The position numbers and the translations under genes were made by a program. DNA of 47,842 nucleotides. It comes from Limisphaerales bacterium. Lineage in GTDB: Bacteria > Verrucomicrobiota > Verrucomicrobiia > Limisphaerales > UBA1096. The stretch spans positions 1-47,842 of the forward strand of contig SHAK01000016.1 in NCBI GenBank assembly GCA_004213515.1, read 5' to 3'. Shown one piece after another: positions 18,299-26,460 of this stretch; the stretch's first letter is position 1; each line of letters starts with the position of its first letter. Below the pieces are notes generated by a model that had not been told where the DNA came from, ran no database searches, and was given only the letters and a program-made list of their open reading frames with translations.

Positions 18299-18748
18299 AT
18301 GGCAACGGACCACCTTCTTGGGTCCGGTGAATTCCTCAGTAAACGGCTTGCCGAGAAAGGACTTAGGTTCACTTCTCAGCGCAAACACGTATATGAGGTG
18401 CTGATTAGTCAGCGTGATCATCCGACTGCAGAGGAAGTTTTCATGCGGACTAAACAGTCAAAACCGGAGATCTCCATGGCGACCGTTTACAACAGCCTTG
18501 ACGCTCTTGTGAAATGTAAAGTCGTGAGGCAAGTAAATGTCGATCGTGGTGCTGCCATGTATTGCTCAAATATGAACGCGCACGCGCACTTCTGCTGTGA
18601 TGATTGCGGAAAAGTGTTCGATGTAAATTTAAAGGATTCGCCGCGAGTTCCAGAAGTTGATGTACCCTCTGATTTCGAAGTTCGAAGTATCGACATTGCC
18701 CTTCATGGTCGCTGTAGCGACAAGTGCGAGGAGTGTGTTCAAAATTAA
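18299..18748 (+). CDS. Fur-family transcriptional regulator, first gene of the suf operon
   Basis: A 149-residue metalloregulator. The N-terminal winged helix is intact, with the recognition helix region EISMATVYNSLDALV (residues 57-71). The dimerisation domain has HAHFCCDDCG (residues 95-104), giving H95, H97, C100 and C103, and a C-terminal Cys cluster GRCSDKCEEC (C139, C143, C146), which would form the structural zinc site. The spacing of the last cluster is unusual, with an extra Cys. The Asp that follows the RF pair in B. subtilis PerR is not evident (MYCSN here), so peroxide sensing by that route is uncertain. It starts the suf operon, 8 bases before sufB, so it likely senses iron or redox status and controls this operon. 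Fur, PerR and a novel sub-family all remain possible. Confidence 0.93.
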   Translation: MATDHLLGSGEFLSKRLAEKGLRFTSQRKHVYEVLISQRDHPTAEEVFMRTKQSKPEISMATVYNSLDALVKCKVVRQVNVDRGAAMYCSNMNAHAHFCCDDCGKVFDVNLKDSPRVPEVDVPSDFEVRSIDIALHGRCSDKCEECVQN

Positions 18749-18756
18749 AATAAAGA

Positions 18757-20202
18757 ATGAGTGCTAATACAGACACCATCGATGAATTTGTCTCAAGTGA
18801 GTACAAGTACGGTTTTATAACTGATATAGAAAGTGAATCACTCGATCCGGGCTTAAACGAGGACGTCATAAAATTTATCTCTGCAAAAAAAAATGAACCA
18901 GAGTGGCTTCTCAATTGGAGATTAAAGGCATTCCGTCATTTTGAGAAAATGGAAAACCCTGAATGGGCACATGTAAATTATCCGCCAGTCAATTTTCAGG
19001 AGATTTCCTATTACAGTGCCCCAAAGAAAAAAGGGGACGGGCCAAAAAGCTTGGATGAAGTTGATCCAAAGCTTCTGGAGACTTATGAAAAGCTCGGCGT
19101 GCCTTTGCATGAAAGGGCACGTTTAGCAGGAGTTGCAGTTGATGCTGTTTTCGACAGTGAATCTATTGGCACAACATTTAAAGAAGATCTCGCTAAGGCT
19201 GGTGTGATTTTTTGCTCAATGTCTGAAGCAGTCCAGGAACATCCGGAGTTAGTGAAAAAATATCTTGGAACGGTAGTGCCTTACACAGATAATTATTACT
19301 CTGCACTAAACTCTGCCGTCTTTAGCGATGGCTCTTTTGTTTACATTCCAAAAGGAACACGCTGCCCAATGGAATTAAGTACTTACTTTCGTATTAACGC
19401 TGCAAACACCGGACAATTTGAAAGAACTTTAATCATCGCCGAAGAGAGCAGCCATGTTAGCTATCTTGAAGGTTGCACTGCCCCAATGCGTGATGAAAAT
19501 CAACTACACGCAGCTGTTGTTGAGCTCGTTGCTCTTGATAACTCTGAGATTAAATATTCGACCGTACAAAATTGGTATCCTGGGGACGAAGAAGGTCGAG
19601 GAGGTATTTATAATTTTGTAACAAAACGTGGTATATGTAAACGAAACGCAAAAATTTCTTGGACTCAAGTCGAGACTGGATCAGCAATCACTTGGAAATA
19701 CCCAAGTGTGATTTTGCAAGGTGACAACTCAATTGGCGAATTCTACTCAATCGCTCTAACCAACAAAGCTCAACAAGCTGATACTGGAACCAAGATGGTA
19801 CACATAGGTAAAAACACTCGAAGCACTATCATCTCCAAAGGTATTTCCGCAGGTAAAGGTCAGAATAGTTATAGAGGACTTGTGCAAGTCGGCAAAAAAG
19901 CCAGCAAAGCGCGTAATTTTTCTCAGTGTGATTCGTTGCTAATTGGCGACAAATGCGGAGCGCATACCTTTCCTTACATAGAAGCAAAAAATTCAACAGC
20001 TAGAATCGAACATGAGGCAACGACTTCAAAAATTGGAGAAGACCAGATTTTTTACTGCAATCAACGTGGCCTTGAAACACAAGATGCCGTCAATATGATT
20101 GTGAACGGTTTCTGCAAAGAAGTGTTCCGTGAACTGCCGATGGAATTTGCTGTAGAGGCTCAAAAGCTACTGGATGTGAGCCTTGAAGGAAGTGTTGGAT
20201 AA
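18757..20202 (+). CDS. sufB: Fe-S cluster assembly protein SufB
   Basis: Core subunit of the SufBC2D scaffold, where the nascent Fe-S cluster is built. 481 residues, full family length. Recognisable SufB blocks include [12 protein letters not shown] near the N-terminus, the [21 protein letters not shown] block, the beta-helix core, and the C-terminal ...[17 protein letters not shown] region. Cys in ...[23 protein letters not shown] is at the conserved SufB position implicated in cluster or sulfur binding. It follows the Fur-family gene by 8 bases and precedes sufC by 13 bases; no internal promoter is apparent. Confidence 0.97.
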   Translation: MSANTDTIDEFVSSEYKYGFITDIESESLDPGLNEDVIKFISAKKNEPEWLLNWRLKAFRHFEKMENPEWAHVNYPPVNFQEISYYSAPKKKGDGPKSLDEVDPKLLETYEKLGVPLHERARLAGVAVDAVFDSESIGTTFKEDLAKAGVIFCSMSEAVQEHPELVKKYLGTVVPYTDNYYSALNSAVFSDGSFVYIPKGTRCPMELSTYFRINAANTGQFERTLIIAEESSHVSYLEGCTAPMRDENQLHAAVVELVALDNSEIKYSTVQNWYPGDEEGRGGIYNFVTKRGICKRNAKISWTQVETGSAITWKYPSVILQGDNSIGEFYSIALTNKAQQADTGTKMVHIGKNTRSTIISKGISAGKGQNSYRGLVQVGKKASKARNFSQCDSLLIGDKCGAHTFPYIEAKNSTARIEHEATTSKIGEDQIFYCNQRGLETQDAVNMIVNGFCKEVFRELPMEFAVEAQKLLDVSLEGSVG

Positions 20203-20215
20203 CCTAATTTACTGA

Positions 20216-20962
20216 ATGCTAGAAATCAAAAATCTTAAAGCTCGTATTGAAGAAAAAGAGATCCTTAAAGGGATTAATCTCTCCGTTAATAATGGTGAAG
20301 TTCATGCTATTATGGGACCAAATGGAAGTGGCAAAAGCACACTTGCATCTGTACTTGCTGGGCGTGAAGGCTATGATATAACTGATGGAGAAGTCTTTTT
20401 AAGAGGCAATGATATCCTTGAATTATCTCCGGAAGAACGCGCGAGAGAGGGTGTGTTTTTAGCATTTCAATATCCGGTAGAAATTCCCGGTGTAAACAGC
20501 ACCTATTTTCTTCGGTCTGCTGTTAACCAGGTTCGCAAGCATCGGGGAGAAGAAGAACTAGACGCAATGAACTTTCTAAAATTGGTGAAAGCTAAAATGA
20601 AGGAACTAGAACTTGCAGAGGAATTCCTCAAACGACCTGTCAATGCCGGTTTCTCTGGAGGCGAAAAAAAGCGAAATGAGATACTACAAATGACCATGCT
20701 GAACCCAAGCCTTGCAGTTCTCGACGAAACTGACTCAGGACTTGATATCGACGCCCTTCGCATTGTTGCCGATGGCGTCAACCGTATAAAAAACCAAAAC
20801 AACGCACAGATAGTAATTACCCACTATCAAAGATTACTCGACTATATTGTGCCGGACTTTGTGCACGTTCTTTACGACGGACGAATTATCAAATCAGGCG
20901 ACAAAACATTAGCACATGATCTCGAGGAAAAAGGATACGACTGGTTGATCAAGAACGCCTAA
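20216..20962 (+). CDS. sufC: Fe-S cluster assembly ATPase SufC
   Basis: ABC-type ATPase of the SufBCD complex; soluble, not a transporter. 248 residues. Walker A is GPNGSGKST (residues 34-42), the ABC signature is GFSGGEKKRNEILQM with the SufC-typical E-K-K-R, and Walker B is LAVLDETDSGLD followed by the H-loop THYQRLLDYI. The TDSGLD variant of the D-loop is characteristic of SufC. The stop overlaps the sufD start in TAATG, implying translational coupling. Confidence 0.97.
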   Translation: MLEIKNLKARIEEKEILKGINLSVNNGEVHAIMGPNGSGKSTLASVLAGREGYDITDGEVFLRGNDILELSPEERAREGVFLAFQYPVEIPGVNSTYFLRSAVNQVRKHRGEEELDAMNFLKLVKAKMKELELAEEFLKRPVNAGFSGGEKKRNEILQMTMLNPSLAVLDETDSGLDIDALRIVADGVNRIKNQNNAQIVITHYQRLLDYIVPDFVHVLYDGRIIKSGDKTLAHDLEEKGYDWLIKNA

Positions 20963-22278
20963 TGAGCAGCACAACAGTCATAGAATTGGCAAATGACATA
21001 ACCAATGCATTTGCAGAAATCACACGAATTGGTCCCTCAATGCTGCCTCTTCGACAGGCAGGTCTTGACCGCTTTAAAAGAAGCGGCTTTCCAACGACTA
21101 ATGAGGAGGATTGGCGATTTACAAGCTTAAAACCATTTACTGAAATACCCTTTGAAATCATGACTGATTCAGGGGAACAATTGCTTGATCAAGCAATTTT
21201 AGATGAAATTGCTTTTAGCCAGCACGATACTGACAATCTAGTATTCATTGACGGTCATTTTTCGGATCAGCTTTCGCAAATTTCAGATCAACCAGAAGGA
21301 GTCACAGTTTCAAATCTCGCTAGCGCCTTTGACATAATAGATAACAAAATTGGATTACTATCTGGAAAAGACGAAAATCCACTTATTGCCCTTAACGATG
21401 CATTCTTTACAGACGGCGCTTGGATCCATATCCCAGCTAATCATTCATTATCCAAGCCAGTCCATCTTGTTTTTTTGTCTACAGCAAAAAAAGACGGCCA
21501 AGCCTCTCACTCTCGAAACTTGATTATTGCAGAGTCCAACGCAAAAGGCACCATTATCGAATCTCATATATCTCTTGGCCATGCGGCAGCAAGCACTAAT
21601 GTCGTTACTGAAAGCCAATTGGAAGATGGATCAAACCTTGAGCACATCAAACTTCAAGATCAGTCCCCTCAATCTATACATCTTGCTTCACTACATTCGA
21701 ACCTTGGTAAAGAAGCTCGATACGCCTTTCATTCGTTTGCTCTAGGGGCACAACTATCTCGAAACAATCTTCGAATGAACCTAGCCAAGCCAGGAATCGA
21801 TTGCATGCTCAACGGGCTATATATGACTCGCGGAAGCCAACTTGCTGATCATCACATGATCGTTAATCACGCTGCTCCACACTGTGATAGCCACGAATAC
21901 TTCAATGGAATTCTCTATGATCAGTCTCGAGGGGTTTTTCATGGTCGTATTCTTGTCCAACCTGAAGCACAAAAAACCGATGCAAAGCAAACAAACAAAA
22001 ATCTAATTCTTAGCGAAGAAGCCACCGTTAACACCAAACCACAGTTGGAGATTTATGCAGATGATGTGAAATGCACTCATGGTGCTACAATTGGCGAGTT
22101 GGATAAAGATGCGATATTTTACCTACGTGCTCGAGGACTTGACACAAAGGCTGCACAACAAATGTTAATGCATGGTTTTACAGGAGAAATCGTTGACCGC
22201 ATTCAACACAATGCTATCCGAGAGGAACTCAATGAGTTGGTATGGAGCCGACTTGAAAATGAACACAATCTAAATTGA
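20962..22278 (+). CDS. sufD: Fe-S cluster assembly protein SufD
   Basis: SufB paralogue that pairs with SufB and SufC in the scaffold complex. 438 residues, usual length. Helical N-terminal region with ...TNEEDWRFTSLKPF, then the beta-helix core, then the conserved C-terminal block with KCTHGATIGELDKDAIFYLRARGLD containing the SufD Cys-His pair, and ending in the MLMHGFTGEIVDRI helix. The start ATG overlaps the sufC stop. One base separates its stop from the TTG start of sufE. Confidence 0.96.
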   Translation: MSSTTVIELANDITNAFAEITRIGPSMLPLRQAGLDRFKRSGFPTTNEEDWRFTSLKPFTEIPFEIMTDSGEQLLDQAILDEIAFSQHDTDNLVFIDGHFSDQLSQISDQPEGVTVSNLASAFDIIDNKIGLLSGKDENPLIALNDAFFTDGAWIHIPANHSLSKPVHLVFLSTAKKDGQASHSRNLIIAESNAKGTIIESHISLGHAAASTNVVTESQLEDGSNLEHIKLQDQSPQSIHLASLHSNLGKEARYAFHSFALGAQLSRNNLRMNLAKPGIDCMLNGLYMTRGSQLADHHMIVNHAAPHCDSHEYFNGILYDQSRGVFHGRILVQPEAQKTDAKQTNKNLILSEEATVNTKPQLEIYADDVKCTHGATIGELDKDAIFYLRARGLDTKAAQQMLMHGFTGEIVDRIQHNAIREELNELVWSRLENEHNLN

Positions 22279-22279
22279 A

Positions 22280-22714
22280 TTGGCAATCACACTAGACACA
22301 ACGATTGAAGAAGTAATCGAAAATTTTGAATTCCTAGGCGACTGGGAAGAAAAGTTTACATATCTAATTGAACTTGGAAAAAAGCTACCAGCTTTATCGG
22401 ATAAAGATATGATTGAACAATATCGTGTTCAAGGATGCCAGGCTAGTGTTTGGCTTCGCGTTATTCCGAAAAAAAATGATATTTATGAAATATATGCTGA
22501 CTCAGATGCATTTATTGTAAAGGGACTTATTGTCGTCTTGCTGTTAATATATAATTACAAAACTGCTAAACAAATTTTAGATACTGATAGTTCAAAGATT
22601 TTTGAGCAGCTTGGCCTTGATAAACATCTTAGCCCCACTCGCCGTAACGGACTTCACTCAATGGTCAGCAGGATAAAAGCACTTGCAAACGATTCAATTA
22701 CTAAGGTTTCCTGA
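22280..22714 (+). CDS. sufE: Cysteine desulfuration protein SufE
   Basis: Accepts persulfide sulfur from SufS and passes it to SufBCD. 144 residues. The active-site loop is VQGCQASVW, with Cys53 as the persulfide carrier. The C-terminal SPTRRNGLHSMVSRIKALA segment is typical of SufE. It uses a TTG start at 22280, one base after the sufD stop; no ATG fits the conserved N-terminus, so the unusual start codon seems real. Adjacent to sufD and sufT in a tightly packed operon. Confidence 0.94.
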   Translation: MAITLDTTIEEVIENFEFLGDWEEKFTYLIELGKKLPALSDKDMIEQYRVQGCQASVWLRVIPKKNDIYEIYADSDAFIVKGLIVVLLLIYNYKTAKQILDTDSSKIFEQLGLDKHLSPTRRNGLHSMVSRIKALANDSITKVS

Positions 22715-22716
22715 CA

Positions 22717-23265
22717 ATGCACTCATCAGAACTCATTGAATTAAGCCGTAATGTAGAAGCCTCAATTGTACCGTCTGGGGACAAAGTCACTTTACAAAAA
22801 GGCGAACAGGCTCAAATCACTCAGACTCTAGGCGGCACCTACACCGTTATAATTAACGGCAATATGTTCCGTATTGAAGGATCCGATGCTGACGTGCTTG
22901 GACTCGAACCTAGTAAGACTCCCGCTGAGACAGCAAAAAGACCAAATAATTTAGAGGAATTAAATCAGCAGATTCAAGAACAGCTAAAAACCGTTTACGA
23001 TCCAGAGATTCCAGTAAACATAATCGATTTAGGTCTCGTATACTCCTGTGAGCCAACAAAAATCAATGATAACTGGAAAGTAGATGTCAAGATGACACTT
23101 ACAGCACCTGGCTGCGGCATGGGTCCGGTGCTACAACAGGACGCTCAAAACCGATTGCTATGCATTGAGAGCGTAGACGAGGTAGACGTAGAAATCGTAT
23201 GGGATCCGCCTTGGAACCGAGATATGATGTCCGAGGAAGCCCAACTGCAATTAGGCATGATGTAA
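22717..23265 (+). CDS. sufT: Fe-S maturation factor SufT (DUF59/MIP18-like)
   Basis: Auxiliary factor for Fe-S protein maturation. 182 residues with the two-part SufT layout: an N-terminal ~75-residue domain with the ...TLGGTYTVIINGNMFRI strand segment, then a MIP18/DUF59 domain from about residue 80. The DUF59 domain contains VYDPEIPVNIIDLGLVY (from residue 93) and the TAPGCGMGP loop with Cys133, the residue implicated in cluster handling. The WDPPWNRDMMSEEAQLQLGM C-terminus is highly typical. The stop overlaps the sufS start by one base (TAATG). Confidence 0.93.
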   Translation: MHSSELIELSRNVEASIVPSGDKVTLQKGEQAQITQTLGGTYTVIINGNMFRIEGSDADVLGLEPSKTPAETAKRPNNLEELNQQIQEQLKTVYDPEIPVNIIDLGLVYSCEPTKINDNWKVDVKMTLTAPGCGMGPVLQQDAQNRLLCIESVDEVDVEIVWDPPWNRDMMSEEAQLQLGMM

Positions 23266-24512
23266 TGACTCAAGGTTTGGATCCAACTGAAAAAATAAAG
23301 GATTGGAAATCAATTCGAGACGATTTCCCCATTCTAAATAAAGAAATTAATGGCCACCAACTAGTTTATCTCGATAATGCAGCTAGCAGCCAAAAGCCAC
23401 AGGTTGTCATAGATGCCATCCGAAAACATTATGAAGATAATAATGCTAATGTTCATCGAGGAATACATGAACTGAGTAACCGAGCCACAGAAACATACGA
23501 AGCGTCTCGTAGACGTGTCGCTAAGTACTTAAATGCTGCAAGACCAGAAGAAGTTATCTTCACTCGAGGAACTACTGAAAGTATCAATCTGGTAGCTCAT
23601 AGTTGGGGTCAATCAAATATCTGTGCAGGTGATACGATTTTGCTAACCGAGATGGAGCATCACAGCAATCTAGTACCCTGGCAAATCATGGCCAAGCGAA
23701 TAGGGGCTAAACTAGAATTCATATCTGTCACAGGTGACGACGGGTTATTAGATCTAACAGATCTAGATGAAAAACTTGACCGTGCCAAAATACTAGCATT
23801 CACACATTTTTCAAACACCTTGGGATCTATCAACCCTGTAAAGGAACTTTGCCAACGGGCACGAAAGGCCGAAGTCGTCTCGTTAGTCGATGCAGCACAA
23901 AGTGCCGGTCACACGACAATTGATGTTCAAGAAATCGATTGTGATTTTTTGGCATTCTCTGGTCATAAGATTTGTGGGCCTACAGGCATAGGGGTTCTTT
24001 ACGGTAAAAAAGAGCAACTAGAGGAAATGCCTCCATATCAAGGTGGTGGAGAAATGATTTCAAAGGTTGAATATCTTGAATCTACTTTCAACGTAATACC
24101 TCACAAGTTCGAGGCTGGCACTCCCAACATTGCTGGAGCTGCTGGTCTGCATACTGCTATTGACTATATTGATAGAATTGGACTATCTGCCATTTTTAAA
24201 CACGATCAGCATCTAGCAAACCAAACTGTAAAGAGACTGCAAGAAATTGATGGAATACGGATTTTTGGGCCAGATAATCAACGGTCTGCAGTCGTAAGTT
24301 TTGTTTTACAAGACGCACATGCTCTCGACCTTGCAACTATGGCCGATCAGAAAGGGATTGCTATTCGCGCAGGTCATCACTGTAACCAACCGCTATTAAC
24401 AAAACTGGGAGTTCCATCTACTGCCCGGGCTAGTTTTAATTTTTATAACACCGAATCCGAGGTTGACCGATTCATAGAAGTTATCCAACAAGTTCAAAAA
24501 ATGTTTGTTTAA
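23265..24512 (+). CDS. sufS: Cysteine desulfurase SufS
   Basis: PLP enzyme releasing sulfur from cysteine as an enzyme persulfide. The open frame extends to 23199, but ATG at 23265 overlapping the sufT stop gives the normal N-terminus and 415 residues, so that start is used. The PLP lysine is K235 in FSGHKICGPTGIGVLYG and the catalytic cysteine is C373 in RAGHHCNQPLL, the short-loop group II arrangement of SufS that needs a SufE or SufU partner. The N-terminal YLDNAASSQKP block is intact. Next to sufE in the same operon, consistent with that partnership. Confidence 0.97.
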   Translation: MTQGLDPTEKIKDWKSIRDDFPILNKEINGHQLVYLDNAASSQKPQVVIDAIRKHYEDNNANVHRGIHELSNRATETYEASRRRVAKYLNAARPEEVIFTRGTTESINLVAHSWGQSNICAGDTILLTEMEHHSNLVPWQIMAKRIGAKLEFISVTGDDGLLDLTDLDEKLDRAKILAFTHFSNTLGSINPVKELCQRARKAEVVSLVDAAQSAGHTTIDVQEIDCDFLAFSGHKICGPTGIGVLYGKKEQLEEMPPYQGGGEMISKVEYLESTFNVIPHKFEAGTPNIAGAAGLHTAIDYIDRIGLSAIFKHDQHLANQTVKRLQEIDGIRIFGPDNQRSAVVSFVLQDAHALDLATMADQKGIAIRAGHHCNQPLLTKLGVPSTARASFNFYNTESEVDRFIEVIQQVQKMFV

Positions 24513-25054
24513 TGAGTCAAAACATCACAGGCAACTCGCTCATGCAGGAAGTGCTCCATATTTATCCAGGATCACAGAGAACCTTGTTTCGTAAATACCA
24601 CATCGGTGGTTGTAGCAGTTGCGGCTTCAGTCCTGACGAAACTCTGGCCAACGTTTGTAACCGAAATGGAGATCTACCAGTCGATGATGTGCTTAAAATA
24701 ATTCAGCAAAGTCATGATGAGGACAAACAGATTTTGATTGAACCCATTGATCTCCAAGAACACCTTACCAACAACGAAGATATCAAACTTGTCGATATTA
24801 GATCTCGCGAGGAATTTGAGGCAGTGCATATTGATGGGGCTAAACTACTTACACAGCCTTTGATGCAGGAAATTCTCGGAAAATGGGATAATAACCAACG
24901 GTTTGTGATGATCGATCATGTGGGGAAAAAAGCTCTCGATGCTGCTGCCTATTATCTTGGACATGGGATGCCTAATGCTCATGCCCTAAGAGGCGGAATC
25001 GATGCATGGTCTGTTGAAGTGGATTCATCTATTCGCCGCTATACACTTAGTTAA
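24512..25054 (+). CDS. DUF1858-like / inactive rhodanese fusion in the suf operon
   Basis: A 180-residue two-domain protein. Residues 8-65 resemble DUF1858, a small redox-disulfide domain, with CSSC at C34 and C37 inside HIGGCSSCGFSPDETL. Residues 74-172 are a rhodanese-like domain: VDIRSREEFEAVHIDGA and LRGGIDAWSVEVD are clear, but the active-site loop reads FVMIDHVGKKALDAA, placing Asp135 (24914-24916) where the persulfide-forming Cys belongs. So it likely lacks sulfurtransferase activity and may bind SufS, SufE or a client, with the CxxC domain doing any redox chemistry. The start overlaps the sufS stop (TAATG). Function is not known to me. Confidence 0.82.
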   Translation: MSQNITGNSLMQEVLHIYPGSQRTLFRKYHIGGCSSCGFSPDETLANVCNRNGDLPVDDVLKIIQQSHDEDKQILIEPIDLQEHLTNNEDIKLVDIRSREEFEAVHIDGAKLLTQPLMQEILGKWDNNQRFVMIDHVGKKALDAAAYYLGHGMPNAHALRGGIDAWSVEVDSSIRRYTLS

Positions 25055-25561
25055 ATGAACAAAGAACTTGAAAAAAAAGTGGCCGATGCCATTCAAGATC
25101 CAAAAAATGTTGGAGAGATGCCCGATGCAGATTCAGTGGGGACTGTCGGTAATTCCGAGTGCGGAGAGATGCTTCGAATGTGGGTTAAATATAAGGAGCA
25201 AGATGGAGAAAAGGTCATAGATAAAGCCAGCTTTCAAAGTTTTGGATGTGAAACTGCGATTGCGGTGGCAAGCTTAGCCACAGAATTAATAAAGGGGAAA
25301 ACTGCCTCCGAAGCAATTGAATTAAAACCAGAAGAACTTTCAGGAGAACTCGGGCCATTACCTCCAATGAAAATCCATTGTGCTGAACTTGTTCAAGGAG
25401 CACTTCGCTCAGCACTTTCTCCTCAAAGTACAGAACAAGAAAATAAACCACCTGCTAAACTAGGCAACGAACTTTCACCTACATTGCAAGACAGCTTAAG
25501 CGAAGGTCAATCCAAGTCTGATGGCAAATTGAAAATCAGGTTTCTAGAAGAGGAAGACTAA
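25055..25561 (+). CDS. IscU/NifU-like Fe-S scaffold protein
   Basis: 168 residues; the first ~125 match the IscU/NifU-N scaffold fold. The three cluster-ligand cysteines are present: C36 (NSECGEM), C65 (FGCETAIA) and C109 (IHCAELV). The acidic residue after the first Cys is Glu38 rather than the usual Asp. LPPMK at residues 102-106 corresponds to the LPPVK motif by which IscU contacts its Hsc70-type chaperone. A ~45-residue acidic, Ser/Gln-rich tail follows and looks disordered. It directly abuts the DUF1858-rhodanese gene and is the last gene of the suf operon, convergent with purU 12 bases away with no terminator visible. It probably builds or carries clusters alongside SufBCD. Confidence 0.9.
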   Translation: MNKELEKKVADAIQDPKNVGEMPDADSVGTVGNSECGEMLRMWVKYKEQDGEKVIDKASFQSFGCETAIAVASLATELIKGKTASEAIELKPEELSGELGPLPPMKIHCAELVQGALRSALSPQSTEQENKPPAKLGNELSPTLQDSLSEGQSKSDGKLKIRFLEEED

Positions 25562-25573
25562 TTATAGTCACTT

Positions 25574-26419
25574 TTATACCTGCTTAACAACCCCCCAATG
25601 CACATCAAGCCTCTTGGCTAGATAAAGCTTAATGCCTTTAACTAATGCCCTAGCCTCAAGTGGTTGCCCACTAGCAACGATCTGCTTTAGTGTCATTCCA
25701 GGTTTAATACGAAAACTTTCCTGTGCAATTATTGGCCCTTCATCTAAATGCATACTCACAAAATGAGCAGTTACCCCCGCAATTTTGACACCATGCTCAT
25801 AAGCCTGACGATAAGGCTGTGGACCAGGAAAACCAGGCAGTAAAGAAGGATGTATATTGATGATTTTATTTTTAAATCGCCAAACAAAGTTTGGAGAGAG
25901 GATTTTCATAAATCGGGCTAAAACCACAAAATCAACGTTTGCTTTCTCTAAAAGCTTTAAAGTTTTTTCCTCTGCCTTAGCTCGATGCGTCCATGAAACA
26001 TAATGAAATTTTAACCCAGCTTTCTCTGCCTTAGTCTTCAAATCATTGTGATTACCAATGACGCAAGCAATTTCAACCTTGAGTTTACCTGACTTTAATT
26101 CAGATAATATTGCATCAAGGCAGTGTGATTCTTTAGTCACCATCAATGCCATACGTTGCGGACGATTTGGATCTGTAAACCACCATTTAATCTCCATTCC
26201 CAGATCCCGACCAAGTGCTCGCAACCTTTGTCCAATTAATTTCTCATCAAATTCAGGCAGCTTCCAACTAGCCTGAATTGTCATACTAAACTGACCACGT
26301 GTCACCTGCTCTTCCATGGCCTCGATGTTGGCACGAATATCAAAAAGCTGATTAGTGATTTGTGCGATTACTCCCGTCTTGTCTTTACCTATTACGGTTA
26401 TATTTGCATAACGATTCAT
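25574..26419 (-). CDS. purU: Formyltetrahydrofolate deformylase PurU
   Basis: Hydrolyses 10-formyl-tetrahydrofolate to formate and tetrahydrofolate, balancing one-carbon pools and feeding formate to PurT. 281 residues. An N-terminal ACT domain (residues ~5-80, starting ANITVIGKDKTGVIAQIT) likely senses glycine or methionine. The formyltransferase-fold domain follows with INIHPSLLPGFPGPQPY and VTAHFVSMHLDEGPIIAQ, which carry the catalytic Asn-His-Asp set. ATG start at 26419 with AAGGA about 11 bases upstream. It reads away from murJ's stop at 26461, on the same strand after a 41-base gap, so it may be co-transcribed with murJ. Confidence 0.95.
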   Translation of the reverse strand: MNRYANITVIGKDKTGVIAQITNQLFDIRANIEAMEEQVTRGQFSMTIQASWKLPEFDEKLIGQRLRALGRDLGMEIKWWFTDPNRPQRMALMVTKESHCLDAILSELKSGKLKVEIACVIGNHNDLKTKAEKAGLKFHYVSWTHRAKAEEKTLKLLEKANVDFVVLARFMKILSPNFVWRFKNKIINIHPSLLPGFPGPQPYRQAYEHGVKIAGVTAHFVSMHLDEGPIIAQESFRIKPGMTLKQIVASGQPLEARALVKGIKLYLAKRLDVHWGVVKQV

Positions 26420-26460
26420 TTGAAAATTATCCTTAAAAATAAATAATTTAATAAAAAAAT

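Noticed and set aside
23199-23264. 22-codon extension of sufS into sufT
   Set aside because: It lies in the sufT coding region in another frame; the overlapping TAATG start at 23265 fits both the operon pattern and SufS homologues.
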